Below are positions 34,415 to 44,127 of a stretch of DNA of 56,520 nucleotides, one piece after another (positions within the stretch are counted from its first letter, which is position 1; every line of letters starts with the position of its first letter). A model generated the notes under the pieces. The model was not told the origin of the DNA. It made no database searches and saw nothing but the letters and a program-made list of their open reading frames with translations. Origin of the DNA: Pseudomonadota bacterium. Its GTDB lineage: Bacteria > Pseudomonadota > Gammaproteobacteria > Legionellales > Legionellaceae. The stretch lies in assembly GCA_021848965.1 (NCBI GenBank), contig JAJZTL010000002.1, positions 1 to 56,520 of the forward strand, read 5' to 3'. A program made the position numbers and the translations under genes.

Positions 34415-35095
34415 TTAACAATAATATTCAACAGCCATATCAGAGTATAGGTAACTCAAGCTTACAAATGTCTCTAACAATTTAATACTACCCAAAGACA
34501 TTCCCTCTCCAGTGATCGATACAAGCTTCTCATCAGGACGTATTTGAATCAACACATCGGTACATTCAGTTTCTATATGTGGTTCATTGAAAAGTATTGT
34601 TCTGTTCTGATCTATAGGACTTACAAACGTTTCATAGATTGCAATCATCGGATGCTTTGTTTCGAGTACTTCATTATCCTTTTGAACAAAGAACTCATAA
34701 CCATCAGCTAGTCTCAACAAATTGTATGCCAAGAAAAAGATCTTACCATGCACTATCTCTACAATATCATCGTGCTTTGCTGTAAGTAGTGCAGATGTGG
34801 GATGGATAAGGAACTCATAACCCGATCCTGAATAAAAAGTCTCACTTTCAACAAAGACTTTAATCACAGATTTTGGTCTTTCAATTTGAATAATTACTCT
34901 TTTTTCAGGAGTTTGAGGATAGTAAATTTGAAAAGAAAGAAATTGGTCATCATCTTCAAAAGGATCTAGTATCACTAAATCCTTTTGGATTAAACGATCA
35001 GCAACTAAACCATCTACGAAAGATTTTATAAAATCATTCTGCATACTGGAGAGATCTAATTTCTCAACTTCTGGTACGTTGCCAATCTTAAACAT
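34415..35095 (-). CDS. Hypothetical acidic protein (226 aa)
   Basis: The ribosome binding site AAGGATAAG precedes ATG 35095. The protein is soluble, acidic and beta-rich (VIIQIERPKSVIKVFVES, DVLIQIRPDEKLVSITGEGMSLGS). The TGEGMSL segment resembles SGEGISL in the 512-aa protein at 42.6-44.1 kb, perhaps a shared small motif. It is the last gene of a four-gene minus-strand unit that starts with the M23/transglycosylase. No function is recognised. Confidence 0.62.
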   Translation of the reverse strand: MFKIGNVPEVEKLDLSSMQNDFIKSFVDGLVADRLIQKDLVILDPFEDDDQFLSFQIYYPQTPEKRVIIQIERPKSVIKVFVESETFYSGSGYEFLIHPTSALLTAKHDDIVEIVHGKIFFLAYNLLRLADGYEFFVQKDNEVLETKHPMIAIYETFVSPIDQNRTILFNEPHIETECTDVLIQIRPDEKLVSITGEGMSLGSIKLLETFVSLSYLYSDMAVEYYC

Positions 35096-35112
35096 TTTCT
35101 TATCCTTTTTAA

Positions 35113-35511
35113 CTATTTCTGTTCAAGTAGTTTTGCTGCCTTATATGGTTTCAAAGCGATTAGATCCACTTTACAAGCTGCACCTGCTGTAAGTGCATCA
35201 GCTCCCCCCATTGGAGAATTTATTGCATTTATCTTATTGCAGATTTGGTAGACAGAGTTCACAGCACTCATAGAATTATTCCATGCTGCATCTTTACTTT
35301 TTGCAGTATTAGAAGCCTTTATTGTCTCGGCTAAGCCATTTAGTTTTTTCTCAATACCTGCATAACATTGGATTGCATCACCATAGGAAGAATCGGCACA
35401 GTTATATTTAATTTCCTGAATATTACTGAATTCAGCTTCAAACTTATTATTGGCTAACGTAAAAGTTGAAATAGATAACAATGCAGAAAATAGAACTGGT
35501 TGTATTTTCAT
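35113..35511 (-). CDS. Small exported protein with conserved Cys (132 aa)
   Basis: It has a signal peptide (FSALLSISTFTLA, cleavage near residue 20). The mature part is helical with Cys in YNCADSSYGDAIQCYAGI, QICNKINAI and GAACKVDL, likely disulfide-bonded in the periplasm. It is 15 nt after the 116-aa exported protein and has ribosome binding site GAGGAAG. A periplasmic accessory of conjugation is a reasonable guess from its neighbour, the secreted cell-wall hydrolase. Confidence 0.68.
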   Translation of the reverse strand: MKIQPVLFSALLSISTFTLANNKFEAEFSNIQEIKYNCADSSYGDAIQCYAGIEKKLNGLAETIKASNTAKSKDAAWNNSMSAVNSVYQICNKINAINSPMGGADALTAGAACKVDLIALKPYKAAKLLEQK

Positions 35512-35526
35512 TTTTTCTTCCTCACA

Positions 35527-35877
35527 TTAAAGTTTTGCGTAAATAGCAGCATTAAGACTGGCTTTGCAATATGAAGAACTGACATTTTCAGCTGATCCCG
35601 TTTTGAGTTTATTGCATTCAGACTCAATTTGATTTTTAAACTGATTAAATACAGAACTATTCTTTTGAGCATTCAAAGAAACCATCGTATTTTTAACCGA
35701 TGTGTAAATACCAATATATTTTTGGTCTGTCTCTTTAACATTCAGAGATAACGGATTGTCCTGTAATTTCTGAACAGCTTGATAATACTGATTATCAAGA
35801 CCTGTATTCGCAACAGCACTGGTAGCATAAATGCTTACAGAGAGAGCACTACATAGGATCAAACCAATTTTTTTCAT
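35527..35877 (-). CDS. Small exported protein (116 aa)
   Basis: It has a clear signal peptide (MKKIGLILCSALSVSIYATSAVA). The short helical mature protein has two Cys (IESECNKLK, SSYCKASL). It shares a similar size and a Cys-containing helical C-terminus with the next gene, so the two may be distant paralogues. The ribosome binding site is AAGGAG. It lies 20 nt after the M23/transglycosylase gene. Confidence 0.68.
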   Translation of the reverse strand: MKKIGLILCSALSVSIYATSAVANTGLDNQYYQAVQKLQDNPLSLNVKETDQKYIGIYTSVKNTMVSLNAQKNSSVFNQFKNQIESECNKLKTGSAENVSSSYCKASLNAAIYAKL

Positions 35878-35897
35878 AAAATTCTCCTTACTCGTAA

Positions 35898-37766
35898 TTA
35901 TGGATATTCAGGGAAATAGGTACGAATATGTGATTTAAATTGAGATCCTGATACTGCTTCAGCACCAGTGATGACCCCATCACCATTCACATCCCATGCA
36001 GGGTTATCTCTAAACACATCAGGGTATCTAGCAATTGTATAGCCTCCACTTGGTACACCCATGACTAGACTATACAATTGGCCTAAACTTGTTGGTTTTG
36101 ACTCACGTAAACCACGATCCTTAAAGTACTTCTCAACATATTTCATCTGATCTGAGAATGATAATGCACCGAACTGGTCTCTAGTCATTCCCCAATAGTC
36201 CCATTGGCTTCTAGGCGTATTCTTATTACCTGTGCCGTCAGTATATTGCATGAATTGAATAAGTCCTGTTGCAGATCCTTTAGGGTTTCGTGCATTTGTA
36301 CTAAATGAACCTGCTGTTTCAAAACTAATTACCGCAGCCAAGTCATTAGGATTTGCACCTATATTCTTCGCTACTCTAATAATTGCATCTTTCTGTTCTT
36401 GAGTTAATGCTTTAGATCCACTGCGTTTAGTTACAACAGACGTTGCAAGTTGATAATCAGAAGCGGTAGGAGGAAGATCTTCAAGTTCTAAGTTACTAAT
36501 TAAAGCTATGCTTCGACCGCTTTCAATTGCCTGTCTTAATTCCTCTACTTTTCCTGCTATATATTTGGCCTTTGCAATGGTATATGCAGCAAGTAATGCT
36601 TCGATGCGCTCATTTTGACGCATCAATTCAGTTTTTATATGATTACGGGCAACTTCCATATTGAGAAGTTCAACCCATAATGATCGATTTGAGGCTTTTA
36701 CAATATCTTGTGCCCATCCTGAAGATGAGAACCGCCTATACGCTAAATCTTCTATATGCCCTTTAACCGTCTGATCATCACCAATATCAATTTTAATTGG
36801 CTCTTGTTCACCTATCTGGCCAGTATCCCTGAAGATGTCTTCAAGCTCTCTGTAAGTGACATTTGGATCATAGGCCTGCGCCTCAGTGATCGTCCCATCC
36901 TCAAGAGCTTTTTGTCTTGCTTCAATAACCGAAACATTTAATTTCGCAAGTTGCTCATCAGTAGCTCCATAACCCTGCGGTAAAGGAAATTTTAGGCCTG
37001 AAAATTTCGGCTGCGATGCACCAGAACCTACTGGTAAACTTGCTCCATACAGAATGTTAAATTGTTGCCGAATTGTTGATCCTAGATAGTTCTTATATGC
37101 ACTCGCATTAATCGGTATATCATCTTTAAGATAAGGCGTAGGATCTGTAACATAGTAGCCACTTAAACCATTTCTGTTTGCGCCGACCGATTGAATGTTT
37201 TGAAAAGGATTAGCATCAGCTCCCTTACTGGAATTGCCTAACCATGCGTTACGTGCTCTGGTACTTTCTTTTTGAGGGACAGCATAGTCAAAATGTAAAT
37301 GAGTACCACGAGATACACCCGTGTTCCCCATCGTACCAATAAATTGCCCTTTTTTTACTTCTGTTCCGACATTAATTGGTGATCGATTTGCCAAGTGCAA
37401 ATATTGATAAACATCGTTATTGTCTTTTCTTCTTATTCGTATGAAATTACCGCCACCATTTAACCAGTCATTTGCTATAACTGTACCATCAGCAATAGCA
37501 TAAAGTTTGTGGTCGCCATTAGTATTGACAATATCCAGACCTGCATGTGTACGTGCTGATCCATCCGAATTAGTACGCCCCATTCCAAAACGGGTAGTAA
37601 CAATTAAATTACCAGATAAGGGCATTTCCCCTACGGCAATATTTGTTGGCTTTCCTGTCTGACCACTTGGCTGATTATATTCAAATTGCATTGAAGCATG
37701 GACATCACCATACATCAGAGCACAGAGAACAACGCAAAGTTGCTTCTTTGAATTAAAAATTGTCAT
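35898..37766 (-). CDS. Secreted M23 peptidase / lytic transglycosylase fusion
   Basis: The 622-residue protein has a signal peptide (about 1-24). The M23 (LytM) metallopeptidase domain has ligands THAGLD (H74, D78) and HLH (H156, H158). A long helical middle follows (about 260-440). The C-terminal transglycosylase-like domain has ISFETAGSFSTNA (catalytic Glu near 483) and GLIQFM. Near residue 595 a DVNGDGVITGAEA loop looks like a calcium-binding EF-hand/dockerin loop. Both enzymes cut peptidoglycan, one the peptide and one the glycan, to let the channel pass. It is the first gene of a minus-strand unit with ribosome binding site AGAGG. Confidence 0.87.
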   Translation of the reverse strand: MTIFNSKKQLCVVLCALMYGDVHASMQFEYNQPSGQTGKPTNIAVGEMPLSGNLIVTTRFGMGRTNSDGSARTHAGLDIVNTNGDHKLYAIADGTVIANDWLNGGGNFIRIRRKDNNDVYQYLHLANRSPINVGTEVKKGQFIGTMGNTGVSRGTHLHFDYAVPQKESTRARNAWLGNSSKGADANPFQNIQSVGANRNGLSGYYVTDPTPYLKDDIPINASAYKNYLGSTIRQQFNILYGASLPVGSGASQPKFSGLKFPLPQGYGATDEQLAKLNVSVIEARQKALEDGTITEAQAYDPNVTYRELEDIFRDTGQIGEQEPIKIDIGDDQTVKGHIEDLAYRRFSSSGWAQDIVKASNRSLWVELLNMEVARNHIKTELMRQNERIEALLAAYTIAKAKYIAGKVEELRQAIESGRSIALISNLELEDLPPTASDYQLATSVVTKRSGSKALTQEQKDAIIRVAKNIGANPNDLAAVISFETAGSFSTNARNPKGSATGLIQFMQYTDGTGNKNTPRSQWDYWGMTRDQFGALSFSDQMKYVEKYFKDRGLRESKPTSLGQLYSLVMGVPSGGYTIARYPDVFRDNPAWDVNGDGVITGAEAVSGSQFKSHIRTYFPEYP

Positions 37767-37932
37767 TTATGCCTCTTTATCATTCAGTGGTAAACCATCT
37801 GAATATCTAATTTTGAATATCTAATTCTGTGTTTAATTTTCTTCTAAACTGCTGAATTATGCAAGTTTTATAGCATCATGTTTTTATTTTTTAGATATAT
37901 CTAATTTTTAAAAAACCTTTACAATTCTAAAA

Positions 37933-37960
37933 TTGACTACCATATTGATTTATTTATACT
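37933..37960 (+). promoter_or_regulatory. Promoter of the 130-aa gene
   Basis: TTGACT and TATACT are separated by 16 bp, about 40 bp before ATG 37998. Just upstream (37890-37915) lie TAGATATATCTA, a 12-bp palindrome, and a TTTTTAAAAA word that probably belong to the divergent hydrolase promoter. Confidence 0.6.
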
Positions 37961-37997
37961 TACCTTATGTATATAAATATTAAAAAAGGAGATGGTC

Positions 37998-38390
37998 ATG
38001 AATAATCTTCCTTACTCTGAGGGCGGTTTGGATGGTGGAATGTTTCATCCATCAGTCCTCGATAGAAAAGAACGTGAGTATCAGCAATACATGGATACTC
38101 AAACACCTATTGCTGCTCAAAAAATACGAAATTTTGTAAATGGGAATAATAACCATAGTTTAAGTCAAGCTTTACCAAATGAAGTTTTATATGATCAAAA
38201 CTATGTTAATCAAATCGCAAATGAGTTAGAGCGTGTTAAATTACAGTTATTACTCACTCAACGTGAATTGAATTTAAAGAATAATCAACTCAATGATGCT
38301 TATTTGAATATTTCTAAAGGCAATGCAACAATTAATCGTCTTGATGATTTAATTGATGATTTAAAAGCAAAACTTAGTTCATCCAAATAA
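37998..38390 (+). CDS. Hypothetical coiled-coil protein (130 aa)
   Basis: ATG 37998 is preferred: AAAGGAG is spaced 6 nt, whereas the ATG at 37992 abuts it. The N-terminus is disordered (SEGGLDGGMFHPSVL). The C-terminal 60 residues form a probable coiled coil (NQIANELERVKLQLLLTQRELNLKNNQL, then DDLIDDLKAKL). It is monocistronic, with its own promoter and terminator. The function is unknown; regulatory or scaffolding proteins look like this. Confidence 0.66.
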   Translation: MNNLPYSEGGLDGGMFHPSVLDRKEREYQQYMDTQTPIAAQKIRNFVNGNNNHSLSQALPNEVLYDQNYVNQIANELERVKLQLLLTQRELNLKNNQLNDAYLNISKGNATINRLDDLIDDLKAKLSSSK

Positions 38391-38402
38391 CATTGTTAAA
38401 AA

Positions 38403-38432
38403 AAAAGAGTTTCTTAAGAAACTCTTTTTTTT
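38403..38432. terminator. Bidirectional intrinsic terminator between the 130-aa gene and dotA
   Basis: AAAGAGTTTC TTAA GAAACTCTTT is flanked by A and T runs. It sits in the 49-bp gap between two converging stops, so it serves both genes. Confidence 0.88.
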
Positions 38433-38439
38433 ATTTCAA

Positions 38440-41148
38440 TTAATGACGTGAATCTTGTGATAAGCCTCTATTATCCGTATTCGATGATTGGAAATTTCTT
38501 GATTGTGGTAAGTATGGCGCATTGCCTGTTTTAGATAACTGATTTTGACCCGATACAGGCGAGAACGTCATACTGGAGAAATTTGGTATAGCCATTCTAT
38601 TCGCATTATTGAATGAAGATAACTGTGCAGTGCCTAATGCAGCTTGCTGAGAAAGCCCCTGTCTTGCGTTATAAGCACCATAAGCAGCTAACCCACCTGC
38701 AATACCCCCTCTCGCAATACCTTGTCCTACTGCTCTCCCTACATTGTTCTGTTGAGGAGCTGCTCCTACAGAACTAGGATTAGCATTAGGCAAACTAGAA
38801 ACTGATCCTGATGGCTTTGCTGTAGATCCAGATCCACGATTAACTAAAACAGTGCCATCACCACCCTGCGGTCTTTGCCCTTGTCCACCACCGCCACCAT
38901 TTGGATTAGGTGAAGCACCCTGTCCACCAGATCCACCACTACCACCATAATATCCTGCTGCTTTAGGAGCTGCACTACCTGCATTATGTGCAAGATTGGT
39001 CTCACCAAGAGAACGAGATAAATTCGTACCCAACCATGAAATAACACTATCAGCCAGTGTAGTCGGCAATGAAAATATCAAAAAGATGATTGGTAAAAGG
39101 ATCGTGCAATACAAGATCACCCAAGCCATCAAGAAGAAAAATTGTGATAGTGCAGCAATGAATCCATTTGATGTGAATTGAGTTGCACCCATGATTGTGA
39201 AGAATACATCTGTAGTAAAAGTAATAATAGGATCTGACAGCATAAATGCTAAATAGAATCCCATTAAAGACAACATAGGCCTGAAGAACAAAGCAATAAC
39301 GGTCAAGTATCCTTGCATCTGCGAACCAACAAAGGTTCTATCAGGAATCATGTGCATAATCGACCATAAGATCAAACCAGTCATTGCCTGAAGAATGTGG
39401 AGCACCCAACCAATAACAGCCATCAAGAAGAATACATACGGTAATGTAGGAATAATGATAGCCATGTAAATTGCTACCAACTTACCCATTACCATGATTT
39501 TCGCTAACTTCTCAGATAAGTAATCAACCAAGCCAATTGCTATCTGAGCAGCTGTACCAATGTTGTCTGAGAATACTGCACCTGTTGCACCACCTACAGT
39601 TAATCCAATTCGCAGGCCAGAAATAGCACCATCCAATTGAGTTAGTACGATATGCAAAACATTACCTGTTGTTTGCATTCGAGTAATAGCATCAACATTA
39701 TTGGTCGCACTAGACCCAACAAACGTATCGATAAAGACTCGCATCGTTTTCATAACTAAAGTTGTATTAGCATCTTCTACATCAGCTGCTATACGTTTAT
39801 ATGAAACGTCTTCACTTGTAAGATCCTCTGGAATTAAGTTTTCCATATCAGACGTAGACAAGTTAGTTACAACTGTAGGGGTTTTCATGTAATCATTAAT
39901 GGCCATATCCATTTGACGAACGAGAACGTTATACATAACTTTCTCTTTTTCACTAGATACACCCTCACGATTCATCCGTTGTAAGTCAGGATTAGTACCA
40001 CGATATATGACTTTAGCTTTAGCATCATAAATATCTTTCTGGAACTCACCCATTTGTCTTTTAGCTAATGCAACCTGAGTCCAACCTTTTTGAGCATAGT
40101 AATCAAGTGTTTTTTGGATATATGAGTTTTGCTGCGAAGTTAAATAATTCGTGATTTCGGAATCCGTTCTCGCTATCTCATCTGTGATTATTTTATCAAG
40201 GACAAGCGGATCAAATCGTTGTTTAAAGATCGTTGCATAAGACTCAGGACTTTCTGCCAAATCAGGAAAATTATTGACATAAGCTGTAATCGCAGTATTC
40301 AACCGACTAATACCCTGAAATTTTAAATTCTGAATATTCAGAATCATTCTTGTCTTATAGGTTTTATAATCATCCAAATCAGGATTCTGAGTTAAATACT
40401 TAATATTAGTACCTAACGCTGAAGCATTAGTAACAATATAGTCAGAGCTACCACAAATTGCTCCAAAATATCCTTGATCTAAATATTTATTATTATCAAC
40501 AAGTTCACCATGAAATATATTTTCACCGCCAACAGTTTTAATATAACTTCTTGAACCATCAGGATAGACTTTTTCGCCTATTGAAGCATCTGGACTGAAA
40601 TTAGCATTCAATACCCTTGTACATTGATACTGACGTATTTTCTGCAACGCAAAGGCTCTATATCCATAGGGATCATAGTTGTCAATGGAAGCAAAACTTG
40701 GTGATGGATTCTGAATAGCAGTCTGGAGGAATTCTCGATTCGCTTTATTGGTCATTCCATTAGATGCCAGTACAATCATCAATAAGAGAATGTTAATAAC
40801 ACTATAGAGAGATACGGTAGGTAATAAGAAAACCACCGCAGTAATAAAGCGAATTACAACCCATCCCTTTTTACTTCCTTGTCCAAATACTTCTCCATCT
40901 TGAGCAGTGTGCATCACAGAAGAAAAGATTAGACATAGAAAAAGGAAAGCAGCAGCTACAAGTCCCATGTGCCCTAAAGCACCAAATAACACAGGGGCAA
41001 GTTCGCCACTAGGCGGTGCAGTTGCAGCAGGTGAGTTTCCTGTTACAAACGCTTGAATGAAATCGTGGCCAAAAATTTTGCCTAGTAACGCAACAGCAGC
41101 ATCATTCTGACAGGTACTATCAGATGAAAACGGGCAGTATATACTCAT
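38440..41148 (-). CDS. dotA: Polytopic channel protein DotA (TraY)
   Basis: The 902-residue protein has an N-terminal membrane block (about 50-75, 90-135), a large periplasmic domain (about 145-480), and a second membrane block (about 500-700). That block holds MVMGKLVAIYMAIIIPTLPYVFFL and LILWSIMHMIPDRTFVGSQMQGYL. A Gly/Asn/Ser-rich cytoplasmic tail follows. DotA/TraY has this layout. Legionella DotA is about 1050 residues. The ribosome binding site is AAGGATAAC. It is separated from the other dot genes, as is common. Confidence 0.88.
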   Translation of the reverse strand: MSIYCPFSSDSTCQNDAAVALLGKIFGHDFIQAFVTGNSPAATAPPSGELAPVLFGALGHMGLVAAAFLFLCLIFSSVMHTAQDGEVFGQGSKKGWVVIRFITAVVFLLPTVSLYSVINILLLMIVLASNGMTNKANREFLQTAIQNPSPSFASIDNYDPYGYRAFALQKIRQYQCTRVLNANFSPDASIGEKVYPDGSRSYIKTVGGENIFHGELVDNNKYLDQGYFGAICGSSDYIVTNASALGTNIKYLTQNPDLDDYKTYKTRMILNIQNLKFQGISRLNTAITAYVNNFPDLAESPESYATIFKQRFDPLVLDKIITDEIARTDSEITNYLTSQQNSYIQKTLDYYAQKGWTQVALAKRQMGEFQKDIYDAKAKVIYRGTNPDLQRMNREGVSSEKEKVMYNVLVRQMDMAINDYMKTPTVVTNLSTSDMENLIPEDLTSEDVSYKRIAADVEDANTTLVMKTMRVFIDTFVGSSATNNVDAITRMQTTGNVLHIVLTQLDGAISGLRIGLTVGGATGAVFSDNIGTAAQIAIGLVDYLSEKLAKIMVMGKLVAIYMAIIIPTLPYVFFLMAVIGWVLHILQAMTGLILWSIMHMIPDRTFVGSQMQGYLTVIALFFRPMLSLMGFYLAFMLSDPIITFTTDVFFTIMGATQFTSNGFIAALSQFFFLMAWVILYCTILLPIIFLIFSLPTTLADSVISWLGTNLSRSLGETNLAHNAGSAAPKAAGYYGGSGGSGGQGASPNPNGGGGGQGQRPQGGDGTVLVNRGSGSTAKPSGSVSSLPNANPSSVGAAPQQNNVGRAVGQGIARGGIAGGLAAYGAYNARQGLSQQAALGTAQLSSFNNANRMAIPNFSSMTFSPVSGQNQLSKTGNAPYLPQSRNFQSSNTDNRGLSQDSRH

Positions 41149-41505
41149 TAATGTTATCCTTTTTTATCCTAGCAAATAAATTGTCTAGGCTTACAAGTAG
41201 CTCTACTATCTTGTTAATTGGAGTAAAGAATACGCATAAAAACAGACTTTCTTTACTATAGGCAATATTAATTTAAATTTTAGTAATACACAATTTTTAA
41301 AAATTTTGGAGCAATTATTTTTTTGTTGAGATTCTAATCATTTTTTAAAGCACTTTGAAAAATAAAGTATTACAATCAATTGATACGAGTTGTATAGTAG
41401 TGTTTAATGTAAAACTTAATGTTAAGTTTTAGCGTCTATTAATTTAAAAATTTATGTTTACAACTAATGAGTTAGGAAGAATCAATATCTTTAGAGGTTA
41501 CGGGT
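41149..41505. promoter_or_regulatory. Divergent promoter region of dotA and the 190-aa gene
   Basis: This 357-bp gene-free stretch contains TTTTTAAAAATTTTGGAG near 41290, the A/T word seen at other operon starts, and the hairpin palindrome at 41411-41430. No open frame with a ribosome binding site is seen. Promoters for both flanking genes must lie here, but the hexamers are ambiguous. Confidence 0.5.
41411..41430. promoter_or_regulatory. Palindrome AAAACTTAA-TG-TTAAGTTTT, operator candidate
   Basis: Nine-base arms are separated by 2 bp, in the leader of the 190-aa gene. It lacks a T tract in a useful place, so an operator is more likely than a terminator. Confidence 0.45.
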
Positions 41506-42078
41506 ATGTATTGTAGTACCAAATCATATACAAACTTACTTGCATCGATTGTTGATATGCAACAATCTGCACCTTTAAATACAATGCACGCTAATCAGAT
41601 CCTAAGTTATGCAATGCAGGCAGGAAATGATAACAAGCTGAATAAAGTTTTAGAACACAGGATACAGCATGGTCTCAAGGATGTTGACAATAGCTCTGTT
41701 GCCTTAAAGCATCAAATCATCAATGATAAAGTTTTGGTCAACCTGAAACGAGAACGTACAGCTCTGAATGAAGCAAACAATCTCGTTTTTGAGACTGCCC
41801 TTGCCTTTATGAAAGATCCTTCACTTGAAAAAGTTAATGATGAATCTCTGACTAAAACTTTACAATGTATCAAGAATCTTAACTGCGAACGCTCAGCAAA
41901 AATTGATTTCGTGAGATCAACAAAAGAGAACGTACTGGCATTCGTACCAGAAAGCCAAAAATTCTCAGTTGAGAAGCAAATTGTTTCTAAACATAGAGAA
42001 ATTGAAAGAGATAGCACAACCACCCAAAAAGTTGTATTAAAATCTACTATTGAAAACAGCTTTAATCCGCAACGATAA
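41506..42078 (+). CDS. Hypothetical protein (190 aa)
   Basis: ATG 41506 follows AGAGGTTACGGGT. The protein is soluble and helical, including NQILSYAMQAGNDNKLNKVLEHR and a basic middle (LVNLKRERTALNEANNLVF). It has one Cys pair (LQCIKNLNCERS). No family is recognised. It is followed after 37 nt by another unknown gene, probably in the same transcript. Confidence 0.62.
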   Translation: MYCSTKSYTNLLASIVDMQQSAPLNTMHANQILSYAMQAGNDNKLNKVLEHRIQHGLKDVDNSSVALKHQIINDKVLVNLKRERTALNEANNLVFETALAFMKDPSLEKVNDESLTKTLQCIKNLNCERSAKIDFVRSTKENVLAFVPESQKFSVEKQIVSKHREIERDSTTTQKVVLKSTIENSFNPQR

Positions 42079-42115
42079 ACTTAAGATATGACCGTAGATC
42101 GGCATGGAGGTTACA

Positions 42116-42592
42116 ATGGATACAACAGATATTAAATGCAGTAAAGTTATTCCCTTTACTGGACTACTCTCACCAAGTCCGCTTTTAAACAATTTGCACA
42201 AGACGGCTAAACTTGAAATTCCAGAAGTTAATGACCACCGAAAATCTTTAGGAAACATCTTTAACCGATTAGGAATCAATAATATCCAATCGCTCATTTT
42301 AGACAATCCAAAGTTAAACTCAGTTGTTTTAAGTGAAGTAGCGAATAACTTCTTCACCAGTAGCTACTATAGAAAAGCAGAAGAATTGGTAAGAACAATG
42401 TCTATGCCAAATTACCAATTTGAAAATGGCTCAAATGAAATAACAAAATCCGCAACTCCCGTAATCAACCCAATGCAAAAAGAGATTATTGAGCAAATTA
42501 AGGCCAAAGAACAACTTTCGCAGCAACGCTCGAATGAAGTAACAAAAGAAAATTCCAACAATCAAGAACAAGGTTTTGGATCATTCTTCTAA
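42116..42592 (+). CDS. Hypothetical protein (158 aa)
   Basis: ATG 42116 is preferred because GGAGG lies 6 nt upstream; an earlier ATG at 42104 overlaps that site. The protein has a short Pro-rich N-terminus (VIPFTGLLSPSPLLNN), a central globular part and a Gln/Asn/Glu-rich helical tail (EIIEQIKAKEQLSQQRSNE). No function is recognised. Its stop overlaps the stop of the converging 512-aa gene by 3 bp, with no terminator between. Confidence 0.6.
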   Translation: MDTTDIKCSKVIPFTGLLSPSPLLNNLHKTAKLEIPEVNDHRKSLGNIFNRLGINNIQSLILDNPKLNSVVLSEVANNFFTSSYYRKAEELVRTMSMPNYQFENGSNEITKSATPVINPMQKEIIEQIKAKEQLSQQRSNEVTKENSNNQEQGFGSFF

Positions 42593-44127
42593 TTTTTAAT
42601 CAAATATATTTGACGGGGAGAGTTCTCCGTCAAATAATAAAAAAAACTTAAATCAAGTTTTGAAATTCTTTCAAGCTCGTTTTTATATTTTTGTTCAATC
42701 ATCAATTTATCAAAATCAATAAAAAAACCAATATTTACTTCAACAATAAACTCTGAATAAAATCTCAAATAATAATAAACTATTTGGAATGTTGAAAAGT
42801 TTTGGAATGCTTCTGGACTTACCGAATATGCACTTTCATACTTATTTTTCAAAAATATAATTACAGATTTTATTTTTGTATTAATTAAAGAAATTAATTC
42901 TTTTGAGTAGGCAACCGAATTATTGATAAGTGTCAGATAATTATCACTCAAAAATTTATATACATAATTTTTTGAAAAAATATAAGCCATAGAAAATAAG
43001 AGTTCATACTTTAAATAATTAAGCTGCACAGCCTCGATTTTACTTTTTTGCTTTAATAAGTTGGCATCGATATATTCCAAAAAGTTAATGTAAAATCCTT
43101 GCAAGGGTAAAGTTTTCTCAATTTTAAAAAATTGTTCTGCATAGTGAATACAGGTTTCTCTAAACAATTTTTTAAAATCATCAAAACTAAAATCACATAG
43201 ATTCTGATTGATGAGAATAGTGGTATCAAGTTGAATCTCAGTGTTTACTGGTTCATGAATAGTTTGTTCCTGATCCTGTTTTAGAGATATGCCCTCTCCT
43301 GATATTTTGACTGTATTGACTCTACCATTTGACTCAATCCAGTTTGTTATTTCAAACGCTAGTTCAGAGAATTCAGCTTCAGTTAATTCTCCAACATCGT
43401 CAACCAGATTAACTTCAACCTTATTAATCTGTTTAGTATTAGTAAAACCTAGTTCACAGATCAAATTATCAAAACAAATTAAAAAATTAGAGAAATTTGC
43501 TATTGCAGATTCAAGTATGTTTGAAATATGGAATTTTGTATTTAAAAGATCGGTTTTAAAACAATTTGAATAGTTACCACTAGAAGATAGGATAAGAATG
43601 AAAAATAAGTTCCTAAAAAAAGGATGATCAAATTCTTCACTGGAATAGTTCTTCCAAATGTCCTTTAGATTTGAAACAATTTCATCACAAGATGTAAAAA
43701 AAGGATCTGTAGTCTCTGGATCTATCTGGCAATTTTCCAATACAAAACCAAAGTCACCCAACTGAAATTGAGAGTTGTTTTTATACCAAAATGGTAAAAC
43801 GATTTCTGGATTTTTATTATCAATTTTGCATAAATATGTGCCGTATTTAGAACATTGTTCATGTAGATAAAGACATAATATTACGTGGTGAATTCCCCAA
43901 ATCCTAGTATAGTCTTGATTAAAGAATGAATATTTAAAAAATATTGAAGCATAACCATTCTGTAAAATATGCTGAAACTTATTAAGGATATATTTACTAT
44001 CTAAACCACTATTTAAATCTAAATGCTTAATCTCATTGTCTTTATTGCAATAAAGATTTAAGTAACCTACAAATTCATTATCATTTTCAGTCAGCAGTAA
44101 ATCTTCAAAGCAATAATATTTTATCAT
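42589..44127 (-). CDS. Hypothetical protein (512 aa)
   Basis: The start overlaps the stop of the upstream gene (ATGA), so translation is coupled. The protein is soluble, unusually rich in Phe, Tyr, Asn and Ile, and has no detectable catalytic motif. A short VKISGEGISL segment echoes the 226-aa protein at 34.4 kb. It is the last gene of the minus-strand unit that starts near 45.8 kb. No function is recognised. Confidence 0.62.
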   Translation of the reverse strand: MIKYYCFEDLLLTENDNEFVGYLNLYCNKDNEIKHLDLNSGLDSKYILNKFQHILQNGYASIFFKYSFFNQDYTRIWGIHHVILCLYLHEQCSKYGTYLCKIDNKNPEIVLPFWYKNNSQFQLGDFGFVLENCQIDPETTDPFFTSCDEIVSNLKDIWKNYSSEEFDHPFFRNLFFILILSSSGNYSNCFKTDLLNTKFHISNILESAIANFSNFLICFDNLICELGFTNTKQINKVEVNLVDDVGELTEAEFSELAFEITNWIESNGRVNTVKISGEGISLKQDQEQTIHEPVNTEIQLDTTILINQNLCDFSFDDFKKLFRETCIHYAEQFFKIEKTLPLQGFYINFLEYIDANLLKQKSKIEAVQLNYLKYELLFSMAYIFSKNYVYKFLSDNYLTLINNSVAYSKELISLINTKIKSVIIFLKNKYESAYSVSPEAFQNFSTFQIVYYYLRFYSEFIVEVNIGFFIDFDKLMIEQKYKNELERISKLDLSFFYYLTENSPRQIYLIKN

